From assembly GCF_010119205.1 (NCBI RefSeq), contig NZ_WRXM01000001.1, positions 1,674,001 to 1,738,000 on the forward strand: 64,000 bases of DNA. The letters are read 5' to 3'. This DNA is from Haloarcula limicola (GTDB lineage: Archaea > Halobacteriota > Halobacteria > Halobacteriales > Haloarculaceae). The notes beneath the pieces were generated by a model. That model did no database searches, was not told where the DNA came from, and was given only the letters and a program-made list of their open reading frames with translations. Shown one piece after another: positions 1 to 8,178 of the stretch. Position numbers and translations under genes: made by a program. The stretch's first letter is position 1. Every line of letters begins with the position of its first letter.

Positions 1-34
1 CCAGCGTCGAGATGGCATAGAGGAGTTCTATCAT
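1..34 (-). CDS. possible 5' end of a minus-strand gene cut by the window edge
   Basis: An ATG on the minus strand at 34 opens a frame reading MIELLYAISTL up to the window edge. A TATA-like ATTTATTA on the same strand (65-72) lies 31-38 bases before the ATG, the spacing expected of a leaderless haloarchaeal transcript. Only eleven residues are visible, so the product cannot be named. It could equally be chance. Confidence 0.3.
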   Translation of the reverse strand, partial: MIELLYAISTL

Positions 35-118
35 CGGCACTGCCTACGGCTATGCGAAACCCTGTAATAAATCCACTTGCGAAAATATCCGTCCTGATAA
101 TCAGGTGCGTACGGTCGC

Positions 119-457
119 TCAGCGGTCAGCAGAGAGCGTTCGCCAGGCCTCGTCGAGTTTGTTGGTGACCTCGGAGCGTTCCTCTACGTGAACGGTCAGT
201 TCGTCATCGAAGTCGACGCGGACCTCGTCGACGTTCCGGCGGTACACCTTGATGCGTCGCCGGTCGTCCGAGAGGATGTTGTCGTGGAGTTCGAGCAGGT
301 CGTGTTCGGTCAGCTCGTCGATGCGTCGGTAGCAGGTAGCGATGGGGATCCCGAGTTGGTCGCTCAGCTCTTGGGCTGACGCCGGTTCGTCGGTCGCGTC
401 GAGGATCTCGGCGCTGTATTTGTTCCCCAACGTCTGGAGAAGATCCGCTGAAGCCAT
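119..457 (-). CDS. winged-helix transcriptional regulator
   Basis: A 112-residue winged helix-turn-helix protein of the ArsR/HTH_20 kind. The helix-turn-helix is residues ~25-60, with SAQELSDQLGIPIATCYRRI giving the two helices; an acidic, probably dimerising C-terminal segment follows. I chose the ATG at 457 because the longer reading frame upstream is Arg/Pro-rich and unlike the rest, and because a promoter box sits 16-31 bases ahead of it. It lies 166 bases downstream of the KaiC-like ATPase on the same strand, next to the taxis genes, so a role in regulating motility genes is possible but inferred only from position. No metal-binding cysteine cluster is visible, so metal sensing is unlikely. 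Confidence 0.8.
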   Translation of the reverse strand: MASADLLQTLGNKYSAEILDATDEPASAQELSDQLGIPIATCYRRIDELTEHDLLELHDNILSDDRRRIKVYRRNVDEVRVDFDDELTVHVEERSEVTNKLDEAWRTLSADR

Positions 458-472
458 CGTTATCAAAACATA

Positions 473-488
473 TATTGTGACTACAATA
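473..488. promoter_or_regulatory. perfect inverted repeat over the promoter of the winged-helix gene
   Basis: TATTGT-GACT-ACAATA is a perfect 6+4+6 inverted repeat lying 16-31 bases upstream of the winged-helix start codon, inside an A/T-rich island (461-490) that also supplies the TATA element. A dimeric repressor bound here would block TBP, so autoregulation is a reasonable inference. Confidence 0.5.
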
Positions 489-623
489 AAACTATCGCCG
501 GTGATAGCGGGCGAGGTCGGCCGCGGGATGCGAATCGACAGAAAGCGCGTATATCGCCGTTTCGGACGCAATGCCGAACGTTTTCTTCGACAATAACGGG
601 GTTAGACGCCGCGTAAATCGACC

Positions 624-1349
624 TTACAGCGGCGAGTCCTCGTCGCTCATCATCGAGAAGGCGCTGGCGTTCTGGTGGACCTTCAGCCCGCCCCAATCGA
701 TCTCCATCGGATAGATGTCCGTCTCGATGTTCTGCTTTCGCATCTTCGCCACCCAGACGTAGCGGTTGACGCCGGAGTCGGTCGGCGTCTGGATGAGGTA
801 GATGTTCCCGTCGGTGAGGTAGTTCGCGAGGCCGATCTCGGTGTCCGGAAACACCGCGCCCTGTTCGTTGGTCAGCAGCGAGGTCAGTCCGTTCTCACGG
901 AGGATATCGGTGAACTTGAGCAGGTACGTGCGCTTCTCGCGCTCGTTCTCGAAGAACAGCTCGAACATCGCGAGCGAGTCGAGCACCAGTCGGTCGTACT
1001 GGTCGTCCTCCAAGTCGTCTAAGAGGATGTCCAGCGAGGAGGAGAAGTCGTTCTCTCGGAGGAGCACCTGCTTGTCGTAGACCTTGATGTCGCCGTTTTC
1101 GACGAATTCGGCCCACTTATCGAAGCCGAGTGACTCGGCGGCTTCTCGGAGGTCGGATTCGTTCTCCTCGAAGGTGAGGTAGATGCCCTTCTCGTCGAAC
1201 ATCTCGACGCCGTTGTAGATGTACTGGAGGCAGAGGATCGACTTTCCGGCACCGGGGTTACCGCTGATGAGCGTCGTCGAGTCTTTCACGATACCGCCGT
1301 TGAGGATGTCGTCGAGGCCGTCGATGCCCGTCTTCGTTAGCTCGATCAT
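624..1349 (-). CDS. KaiC-like RecA-superfamily ATPase
   Basis: A 241-residue single-domain KaiC/RadA-like ATPase. It starts MIELTKTGIDGLDDILNGG, the usual N-terminus of archaeal KaiC-like proteins; the Walker A is GNPGAGKS at ~30-37 and the Walker B is DRLVLDSLAMF at ~125-135. Two acidic residues follow strand 2 in TFEENES. The ATG at 1349 is used because the frame before it has no KaiC similarity. It sits between cheW and the winged-helix gene, all on the minus strand. Proteins of this type in haloarchaeal taxis regions are thought to act as signalling ATPases, but no partner or substrate is identifiable here. It has one ATPase domain, unlike the two of cyanobacterial KaiC. Confidence 0.85.
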   Translation of the reverse strand: MIELTKTGIDGLDDILNGGIVKDSTTLISGNPGAGKSILCLQYIYNGVEMFDEKGIYLTFEENESDLREAAESLGFDKWAEFVENGDIKVYDKQVLLRENDFSSSLDILLDDLEDDQYDRLVLDSLAMFELFFENEREKRTYLLKFTDILRENGLTSLLTNEQGAVFPDTEIGLANYLTDGNIYLIQTPTDSGVNRYVWVAKMRKQNIETDIYPMEIDWGGLKVHQNASAFSMMSDEDSPL

Positions 1350-1432
1350 GATAGGAGTAGGTACTGAGTTGTGTAACCGTGAGTCGCCTGTGTTCAAAAG
1401 TCTTGTTCACGAACGGGCGGAAACGCCGGCGT

Positions 1433-1867
1433 TCAGGCTTCACTATGGACGACTGCGGGGTCGACCCAGATGACGAACGCTTCGTCGCGCTTGACGACGC
1501 CGTGGATAGACCCGGCGTCGTTGCCCGGCGACCGGTCTATCTGGTCGGGCGTTATCTGGACGACCTGATCGACTTCGTCGACCAACCACCCGACGGCGCT
1601 CTGGTTCTTCACGATATCCGGGTCGAAGACGATGACGCGCTTGCCCGCGCCGGCGTCGTCGATCCCGAAGACGACCTTGGGGTCGACGATGGACGTCGTC
1701 CGCCCTCGGAGGTCCATGACCCCCTCGACGTAGCGGGGCGCGTTGGGGACCTGCGTCAGGTCGCCGACGTCGACGATCTCGGTGACGTAGTCGATACTGA
1801 CGCAGTACGTTTCCCCGCCGAGTGCGAATTCGAGCACTTGGCCGGTTGTGGCTGACTGAGCTGACAT
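1433..1867 (-). CDS. cheW: chemotaxis adaptor CheW
   Basis: A 144-residue CheW. CheW couples transducer (Htr) signalling domains to the kinase CheA at the membrane-associated arrays. The whole protein is one CheW domain: LEFALGGETYCVSIDYVTEI at the start, the typical VMDLRGRTTSIVDPKVVFGI core, then the VGWLVDEVDQVVQI strand. ATG 1867 gives the usual CheW length. It is divergent from the cheB-A-R operon, with a 169-base intergenic region holding a TTTTATG box (minus strand, about 1901-1908) 34-41 bases ahead of this start. Confidence 0.96.
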   Translation of the reverse strand: MSAQSATTGQVLEFALGGETYCVSIDYVTEIVDVGDLTQVPNAPRYVEGVMDLRGRTTSIVDPKVVFGIDDAGAGKRVIVFDPDIVKNQSAVGWLVDEVDQVVQITPDQIDRSPGNDAGSIHGVVKRDEAFVIWVDPAVVHSEA

Positions 1868-2036
1868 GGCTTCTGGAATACCAACTGCTACGATAGCAAG
1901 CGGGCATAAAACTGCCTCCTGGGCTATCAACTTTGATTACGTGGGCGGTGTCTTTATTTCCGGGCGAAGGGGAGTACGCCACAGTGATGCAGATGCTCCG
2001 CCCGCGAACGACCACGTCACCGGAGGCCGCGTGACG

Positions 2037-3134
2037 ATGGCCGGTGCCGCCCCGCGCGCAGTCGTGGCCGACGACTCTCACTTCATGCGAAGCGTCATCT
2101 CCGACATGCTCGAAGAAGGGGGGATCGACGTCGTCGCCGAGGCCCGCAACGGACGCGAGGCCGTGGCGGCGGTCCGCGACCACGGGCCGGACGTCGTGAC
2201 GATGGACGTCGAAATGCCGGAGATGAACGGGATCGAGGCCACCGAACGGATCATGGGCGAGCGGCCGACGCCCGTGTTGATGCTCTCGGCCCACACCGAC
2301 GAGAACGCCGACGTGACCTTCGAGGCGCTCGATAAGGGGGCCGTGGACTTCTTCACGAAGCCCGGCGGCGAGGTGTCGATGGAGATGTCCCGGCTGAAGG
2401 ACCAACTCGTCGACATCGTGACATCCGTCGCCGAAGCCGGCGTCCGCGGCGCAGGCGCTTCCGATGCGAACGCGGGGGCGCAGAGTCGCTCCACCTCTAC
2501 TGGAACGACCGACAGTCGCTCGACCGAGGCGTCCCGGACGTACGTCGCGGACCCGACGGTCGTCATCGGCTCGTCGACCGGCGGACCGAAGATGGTCGAG
2601 CAGGTGCTGTCGGAGCTACCGGCCGCGGCCGACCTCCGAATCCTCGTCGTCCAGCACATGCCCGAGGGATTCACCGGGCGCTTCGCCGAGCGCATCGACG
2701 CGCGTAGCGAGTACGACGTTCGGGAGGCGATCGACGGCGCGCGAATCGGGGGCGGCGAGGCGCTCGTCGCCGCCGGCGACAGCCACATGGAGATCAAGAA
2801 CTACCGGAACGGCCGGCTCCGCGTGAAACTGACGAAGGACGAGCCGGTCAACAGCGTCCGACCGGCCGTCGACGTGACGATGGCGACGGCCGCGGCGACC
2901 ATCGACGACCCGCTCGTCGGCGTCATCCTCACCGGGATGGGCGAGGACGGCGCGGACGGCATCCGCCGGATCAAGGCCGCCGGCGGGCGGACCATCGCAC
3001 AGGACGAGGCCACGTCCGCCGTCTACGGGATGCCCCAGCGGGCGGCCGAGACCGGCTGCGTGGATTCGGTGCTCCCCATCGACGACGTGGCGGGCGGCAT
3101 TTTAGCGACGATCACGACCGAGGTGACCCCATAA
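2037..3134 (+). CDS. cheB: chemotaxis protein-glutamate methylesterase/response regulator CheB
   Basis: A 365-residue CheB with an N-terminal receiver domain (phospho-acceptor Asp57 in VTMDVEMPEMNG) and, after a Ser/Thr-rich linker (~130-165), a C-terminal methylesterase domain. The catalytic-triad segments are VIGSSTGGPK (nucleophilic Ser), VVQHMPEGF (His) and GMGEDGADG (Asp). It demethylates or deamidates transducer glutamyl sites and is activated by CheA phosphorylation. The ATG at 2037 is used; a GTG six bases earlier (2031), closer to the GGAGG at 2022-2026, is an equal candidate. Its stop overlaps the cheA ATG (ATAATG), implying translational coupling. No cheY, cheC or cheD lies in the window. 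Confidence 0.96.
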   Translation: MAGAAPRAVVADDSHFMRSVISDMLEEGGIDVVAEARNGREAVAAVRDHGPDVVTMDVEMPEMNGIEATERIMGERPTPVLMLSAHTDENADVTFEALDKGAVDFFTKPGGEVSMEMSRLKDQLVDIVTSVAEAGVRGAGASDANAGAQSRSTSTGTTDSRSTEASRTYVADPTVVIGSSTGGPKMVEQVLSELPAAADLRILVVQHMPEGFTGRFAERIDARSEYDVREAIDGARIGGGEALVAAGDSHMEIKNYRNGRLRVKLTKDEPVNSVRPAVDVTMATAAATIDDPLVGVILTGMGEDGADGIRRIKAAGGRTIAQDEATSAVYGMPQRAAETGCVDSVLPIDDVAGGILATITTEVTP

Positions 3135-5122
3135 TGGACGACCAGTATCTAGACGCGTTTATCCGCGAGAGCGAGGAAGCGATAACCGAACTGAACAACT
3201 CCCTGTTGGACCTTGAGTCCGACCCGTCCGACCGGGCGGCGATGGACTCCATCTTCCGCACCGCCCACACGCTGAAGGGGAACTTCGGCGCGATGGGCTT
3301 CACCGACGCGGCGAACCTCGCGCACGCGATGGAGGACCTCCTCGACGCGATGCGACAGGGCGAGATGGACGTCACCCCGGACGTGATGGACCTCGTCTTC
3401 GCGGGCGTCGACCGGATCGAGGTCATCGTCAACGAGATCGAGGCCGAGGGCGAGTCACAGACGACCACCGACGAGACGGTCGGGGAGCTGCGTGCGGTGC
3501 TCGAATCGGGCGCGGCGGCCGCCGGCACCGGCGCGGCTGCCGGCGCTGGTGCAGCGGCCGCGGGAAGCGCCGTGGCTGCGGCGAGTGAGGACGGCCAGAC
3601 GGCCGACATCGACGTCGAGACCGACCTCGACCCGGTCGACGCCGAGGAGCGGGTCGTTCGCGCGACGATCGGCGTCGGCGAGTCGGACATGCTCGGCGTC
3701 GACTCGATGCTTGCCTTGGAGGGCATCGAAGACGCCTTCGAGATCCTCGAGTTCTCGCCCGACCGGGCGGCCATCGAGGACGGCGAGTTCGAGGAGAGGT
3801 TCACGCTCTACCTCGACGCGCCGGACGCCGCGACGGTCGACGCCGAGCTGGCGTCGGTCGGCAAGGTCGACTCCTTCGAGGCGACGGACGTGACCGAGGC
3901 GCTCTCGGCCGACGAGGGCGGCGACGCCGACCCCCCGAGTCCCGCTCCCGGAGCGACCGAGGGCGGCGAGGAAGAGCACAGCGTCGACGAGATCAAGTCC
4001 GTCCGCGTCGACGTCGACCAGCTCGACGACTTACACGGGCTGGTCGAGCAACTGGTGACGAGCCGCATCAAGCTCCGGCGCTCCGTCGAGCAGAACGACC
4101 TCGACTCGGCCGGCGAGACGCTGAACGAACTGGACAAGATAACGGCGAACCTCCAGAACACGGTGATGGACATGCGGCTCATCCCGCTGAAGAAGGTCGT
4201 CGGGAAATTCCCGCGGCTGGTCCGCGACCTCGCCCGGAACTTAGAGAAGGACGTCGACTTCGAGATCGAGGGCGAGGACATCGAACTCGACCGCACCATC
4301 CTCACTGAGATCTCGGACCCGCTGATGCACATTCTCCGGAACGCCGTCGACCACGGCATCGAAGCGCCGGCGATGCGCGAGGGGAAGGGGAAGTCCCCGA
4401 CGGGACACATCACGCTGCGGGCCTCCCGCGAACGCGACCACGTCATCATCGAAGTCGATGACGACGGCGCGGGACTTGACGTGGAGGGGATCAGGCAGAA
4501 AGCCGTCGAGAAGGGCGTTCGCTCGCCGGAGGAACTCGACGCGATGGACGACTCGGCCGTCTACGACCTTGTCTTCCACCCCGGCTTCTCGACGGCCGAG
4601 GAGGTGACGGACACCAGCGGCCGCGGCGTCGGGATGGACGTGGTCCACGACACCGTCACGCAACTCGACGGGTCAGTCAACGTCGAGTCCACCGAGGGCG
4701 AGGGGACGACCGTCTCCCTCCGCCTGCCCGTGACGATGGCCATCGTGAAGGTGCTGTTCGTCGAGGTGGGCGACGAGGAGTACGGCATCCCCATCAAGAA
4801 CGTCGACGAGATAACGGCGACCGGCGCGGTGAAACAGGTCAACGGGAAGGAGGTCATCAAGCACAACGACGACATCTACCCGGTCGTCCACTTGGACGAC
4901 GCCTTCGAAGTCCCCGGCGAGACGGCGAACGGCGACGGAATGCTCGTCCGCATCCGGGAGTCCGAACGCCAGATCGCGCTCCACTGTGACTCGGTCAACA
5001 GCCAGGAGGAAGTCGTCGTCAAGCCCCTGGAGGGCATCCTCTCCGGGACCGCCGGCCTCTCCGGGACCGCCGTGCTCGGCGACGGCAACATCGTCCACAT
5101 CCTCGACGTGGTGACGCTATGA
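3134..5122 (+). CDS. cheA: chemotaxis histidine kinase CheA
   Basis: A 662-residue CheA with the full domain order. P1/HPt has phospho-acceptor His45 in RTAHTLKGNFG. An Ala/Gly-rich linker (~120-155) and the P2-like response-regulator-binding region (~170-260) follow. Then come the P3 dimerisation helices (~285-355), the P4 ATPase (N box HILRNAVDHG at ~398-408, G1 DDDGAGLD at ~441, G2 GRGVGMD at ~495), and the P5 CheW-like domain (~533-662). It autophosphorylates in response to transducers and passes phosphate to CheY and CheB. It overlaps cheB at the 5' end and cheR at the 3' end by four bases each. Confidence 0.98.
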   Translation: MDDQYLDAFIRESEEAITELNNSLLDLESDPSDRAAMDSIFRTAHTLKGNFGAMGFTDAANLAHAMEDLLDAMRQGEMDVTPDVMDLVFAGVDRIEVIVNEIEAEGESQTTTDETVGELRAVLESGAAAAGTGAAAGAGAAAAGSAVAAASEDGQTADIDVETDLDPVDAEERVVRATIGVGESDMLGVDSMLALEGIEDAFEILEFSPDRAAIEDGEFEERFTLYLDAPDAATVDAELASVGKVDSFEATDVTEALSADEGGDADPPSPAPGATEGGEEEHSVDEIKSVRVDVDQLDDLHGLVEQLVTSRIKLRRSVEQNDLDSAGETLNELDKITANLQNTVMDMRLIPLKKVVGKFPRLVRDLARNLEKDVDFEIEGEDIELDRTILTEISDPLMHILRNAVDHGIEAPAMREGKGKSPTGHITLRASRERDHVIIEVDDDGAGLDVEGIRQKAVEKGVRSPEELDAMDDSAVYDLVFHPGFSTAEEVTDTSGRGVGMDVVHDTVTQLDGSVNVESTEGEGTTVSLRLPVTMAIVKVLFVEVGDEEYGIPIKNVDEITATGAVKQVNGKEVIKHNDDIYPVVHLDDAFEVPGETANGDGMLVRIRESERQIALHCDSVNSQEEVVVKPLEGILSGTAGLSGTAVLGDGNIVHILDVVTL

Positions 5123-5931
5123 GCGGCGACACCGAGGGCCGGCAGTTCGACCGCCTGCTGTCGTTCATCGGGTCGGAGATGGACTTCGAGTCCTCGTTCT
5201 ACAACGACGCGTACCTCGACCGTCGCATCACCGCGCGGATGCGACGAACCGATACCGACGGTTACGGCGCGTACAGGCGACTCCTCGAACGAGACGACGG
5301 CGAGCGCGAGAAACTCCTCGATTCCCTCTCGATCAACGTCACCGGCTTCTTCCGGAACCCGGACGCGTGGGAGCAGCTGCGCTCGGTCCTGCGCGAGCTG
5401 ACGGCCGAGAACGACAGAGTCAGGGTGTGGTCCGCGCCGAGCGCCGACGGACGGGAGCCGTACTCGGCGGCGATGCTGGCGCTCGACGACCCCCGGATCG
5501 ACGCCGGTCGCGTCGAGATCACCGGGACCGACATCAACGCCGACATCCTCCGAGAGGCCCGGAAAGCGACCTACCGGACCTCACAGACGACGGACATCGC
5601 CGAGGAGCTCGCGCCGCTCAGCGACTACGCCGAGTACGTCGAGGAGGACGGCGACACGTTCGAGGTCCGCGACGCCGTCACGGACATGGTCACGTTCCAG
5701 CGACACGACCTCATCCGCGGCGACCCCAAGCGGGACTTCGACCTGGTGTTCTGTCGGAACCTCCTCATCTACATCGACGCCGAGTACAAGGTCCCCATCT
5801 TCGAGACGATCCGCGGGTCGCTCCGGGAGGGCGGCTACCTCATGATCGGGATGACCGAGACGCTCCCGACGGCCTGTCGGGACTCGTTCGAACCCGTCGA
5901 CAAGCAACACCGCATCTACCGCCGGGTGTAG
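5119..5931 (+). CDS. cheR: chemotaxis protein-glutamate O-methyltransferase CheR
   Basis: A 270-residue CheR that methylates transducer glutamates using S-adenosylmethionine. The N-terminal helical CheR_N domain (~10-65) is followed by the methyltransferase domain (~75-270). TGFFRNPDAW and the CRNLLIYID motif near 214 are typical. The SAM-binding loop reads WSAPSADGREPYS rather than the usual Ala-Ser/Cys-x-Thr-Gly-Glu-Glu-Pro-Tyr form: the Thr-Gly-Glu is changed to Asp-Gly-Arg while Glu-Pro-Tyr-Ser is kept. ATG 5119 overlaps the cheA stop (ATGA). Only one base separates its stop from the HEAT gene start. Confidence 0.95.
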   Translation: MSGDTEGRQFDRLLSFIGSEMDFESSFYNDAYLDRRITARMRRTDTDGYGAYRRLLERDDGEREKLLDSLSINVTGFFRNPDAWEQLRSVLRELTAENDRVRVWSAPSADGREPYSAAMLALDDPRIDAGRVEITGTDINADILREARKATYRTSQTTDIAEELAPLSDYAEYVEEDGDTFEVRDAVTDMVTFQRHDLIRGDPKRDFDLVFCRNLLIYIDAEYKVPIFETIRGSLREGGYLMIGMTETLPTACRDSFEPVDKQHRIYRRV

Positions 5932-5932
5932 C

Positions 5933-7165
5933 ATGAGCCTCTACGAACTCGAACGCGACGGCGAGATACAGGAACTCATCCGGGTGTTGCGCGAGAGCGA
6001 CAACGAGCGCGTCCGGACCCGCGCGGCCGAGCTATTGGGGAACTTCGAGCGCCATGACGACCGACGGGACGCCGTCAACGCGCTGGTCGGGGCGGCACAG
6101 GGTGACAGCAGCGCCGTCACCGCGGCGGCCATCGACTCGCTCGACGAACTCGGGGAGGGAGCCATCGAGCGGCTCATCGGCGAGATGGCCGGCGTCGAAC
6201 TGGACGGCGACGCGGCCGACTGGGTGACCGCGAAGGCGTTCGTCCGGGCGCTCTCGGCGGACGTCCCCGAACTCCGGATGGCCGCCGCCAACGGGTTGGG
6301 CCGGCTGGGACAGGCCGACACCGTCCCGCAACTGGCCGAGCGCTTCGACGACCCCGATCCGCGGGTTCGAGCGCGGGCCGCCCGGTCAGCGGGGAAGATC
6401 GGCGACTCGCGAGCCGCGGGGCCGCTCGAATCGTTGCTGACGGACCCGAAGAGCGCGGTGCGCCGAGAGGCCGCCGAGGCGCTGGGCAACGTCGGCAACC
6501 GACAGGCGCTGCAGGCGCTGCTGCCGATGTACGAGGACGACGACGAGCGCGTCCGCCGGATCGCCGTCGGCGCGTTCGGCAACTTCGAGAACGGCCGCCC
6601 CGTCGACTATCTGGTGGAGGCCCTCTCCGACGAGTCCGGGGCCGTCCGCCGGACCGCGGTGTACTCGCTCGTCGAACTCCTCTCGAACGTCCCGACCGAA
6701 CGGAGCCACGACATCCGCGACACCGTCGTCGAGAGGCTCTCGAACACCGACGACCGGAGCGTCGTCGTGCCGCTGGCGGAGATACTCGAAGAGAGCACGC
6801 AGGCCGCCCAGCGGCGCAACACCGCGTGGCTGCTGGGCCGAGTCACGAGCGACCGGGAGCGCGACCGCGTCATCGACGGGCTCGTCGAGGCGCTCTCCGA
6901 CGATGACCGGATGCTCCGCCAGTTCGCCGCGACGAGCCTGGCGGAACTCGGCGGCCCGGACAACATGGTCGAACGCCGTCTGTTGCCCGTCGTTCAGGAC
7001 GGGACCGTCGACCCGCAGATCCGGGGCCAGGCGATCTTCACGCTCGGGAAGGTCGGCGGCGAGCGCTCGCGGAAGGCGCTGGATAAACTCATCGACGACA
7101 CCGACGAAGACGCGGTCCGGCAGAAGGCCTTCTCGGCCATCTCGAAACTCGGTGGGCGCGGATGA
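5933..7165 (+). CDS. HEAT-repeat (PBS-lyase type) taxis-associated protein
   Basis: A 410-residue protein made almost entirely of alpha-helical HEAT/PBS-lyase repeats of about 31 residues; recurring signatures include VRTRAAELLGNF, VRARAARSAGKIG, VRREAAEALGNVG, VRRIAVGAFGNF and LRQFAATSLAELG. Such scaffolds bind proteins rather than catalyse. Halobacterium has a HEAT-repeat protein encoded beside cheF that was found to associate with Che and archaellum components; synteny here (cheR, this gene, cheF) supports the same role, which is inferred. It starts one base after the cheR stop and its stop overlaps the cheF start (GATGAG). Confidence 0.88.
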   Translation: MSLYELERDGEIQELIRVLRESDNERVRTRAAELLGNFERHDDRRDAVNALVGAAQGDSSAVTAAAIDSLDELGEGAIERLIGEMAGVELDGDAADWVTAKAFVRALSADVPELRMAAANGLGRLGQADTVPQLAERFDDPDPRVRARAARSAGKIGDSRAAGPLESLLTDPKSAVRREAAEALGNVGNRQALQALLPMYEDDDERVRRIAVGAFGNFENGRPVDYLVEALSDESGAVRRTAVYSLVELLSNVPTERSHDIRDTVVERLSNTDDRSVVVPLAEILEESTQAAQRRNTAWLLGRVTSDRERDRVIDGLVEALSDDDRMLRQFAATSLAELGGPDNMVERRLLPVVQDGTVDPQIRGQAIFTLGKVGGERSRKALDKLIDDTDEDAVRQKAFSAISKLGGRG

Positions 7166-8031
7166 GCGACGGCGAGCGCGCGCTGGCCGACTCGAAGGGG
7201 AAGTTCGTGCAGGTGGTCAGAGACGGCCGGAAGCGAAACGACATCGAGTGGCTTCCGGGCCGCGTCGTCCTCTCGAACAGACGGTTGGTGCTGGCGACGA
7301 ACCAGGGCAAGCGCACGCTCCCGCTCTCGAAGGTCACGAGCGTCACCGCCAGCCAGATGAACCAGTCGCTCGCGCAGGTCGACGGCTACGTCAAACTGCA
7401 GGCCGGCCGGGACGTGTGGCTGGTGTCGGCGACCGCCGGGGCGTTCGAAGTGGAACTCTATCGCGCGTTGCTCGACCAGATCGTCGTCCTCGTCAGACAC
7501 CCTGCAGTGAAAGGCGGGGTCGTCCAGGATACCGAGTGGGAGAAGGCCCGGCTGAAACTCGACGACGAGAGCGACGAGACCATCGACCTCGCCACCGCCA
7601 GCGGCACGTTCGTCGAGCTCGACATCGACGACGTGGGCACCGTCGAAGCCAAGCGAAAGGAGATCCGAGGCGAGGAGCGCCCGCTGCTGGAGGTCGAACA
7701 CACCATCGACGGCACGAGCGTCGAGACGTACATCTCCGGGACGCCGCGGCACGTCTCGCTCGTCGAGGGGTTGGTCCGTCAGGGCGAGCGGCGAAACGCC
7801 GCCGACGACGTGGACCTCGCCCCCGAGGAGACGCAGGTGTTGATGGCGCTGTACTCGGGCATCTCGCCGTTCGAGATCCCCGACTTCGTCGACATGGACA
7901 TCGACGAGGTAGAGCGCGTCTACGACCGCCTCATCGAGGCGGACATCTTAGAACCCGTCCGCACCCGCCGCGAGGTCCAGTTAGAGGCCCGCGGGCGCTC
8001 CATCGCGGGCGAGGCCATCGCCGACCAGTAG
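7162..8031 (+). CDS. cheF1: CheF-type taxis protein linking Che system to archaellum
   Basis: A 289-residue CheF (DUF439) protein. CheF is the archaeal adaptor that receives phosphorylated CheY and connects it to the archaellum switch. The N-terminal part has the family's PH-like features, GRVVLSNRRLVLATNQGKRT (~30-50) and PLSKVTSVTA; a C-terminal winged-helix-like region (~215-285) follows. The start overlaps the HEAT gene by four bases, closing the cheB-A-R-HEAT-cheF operon. A second cheF lies at 12578-13456 on the other strand. Confidence 0.92.
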   Translation: MSDGERALADSKGKFVQVVRDGRKRNDIEWLPGRVVLSNRRLVLATNQGKRTLPLSKVTSVTASQMNQSLAQVDGYVKLQAGRDVWLVSATAGAFEVELYRALLDQIVVLVRHPAVKGGVVQDTEWEKARLKLDDESDETIDLATASGTFVELDIDDVGTVEAKRKEIRGEERPLLEVEHTIDGTSVETYISGTPRHVSLVEGLVRQGERRNAADDVDLAPEETQVLMALYSGISPFEIPDFVDMDIDEVERVYDRLIEADILEPVRTRREVQLEARGRSIAGEAIADQ

Positions 8032-8178
8032 CGACCGGACGGCTGTCGATTTCTCACACCGGCGGCGAGCTACCGAGCAAGCGCGCGTAGTGAACCCGTT
8101 CGCTGACGGCTCGTGAGAGCGGTAGCAGGAACTCGCCGGTCGTCGAGATAACAGGCTTCGCCCCACACTCGGGTCGGT

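Noticed and set aside
8032-8178. Small zinc-ribbon-like reading frame (PECGAKPVISTTGEF...) downstream of the transporter on the minus strand
   Set aside because: Codon usage looks plausible, but there is no start codon after the transporter stop and only one CxxC-like half, so it is not supported as a gene.
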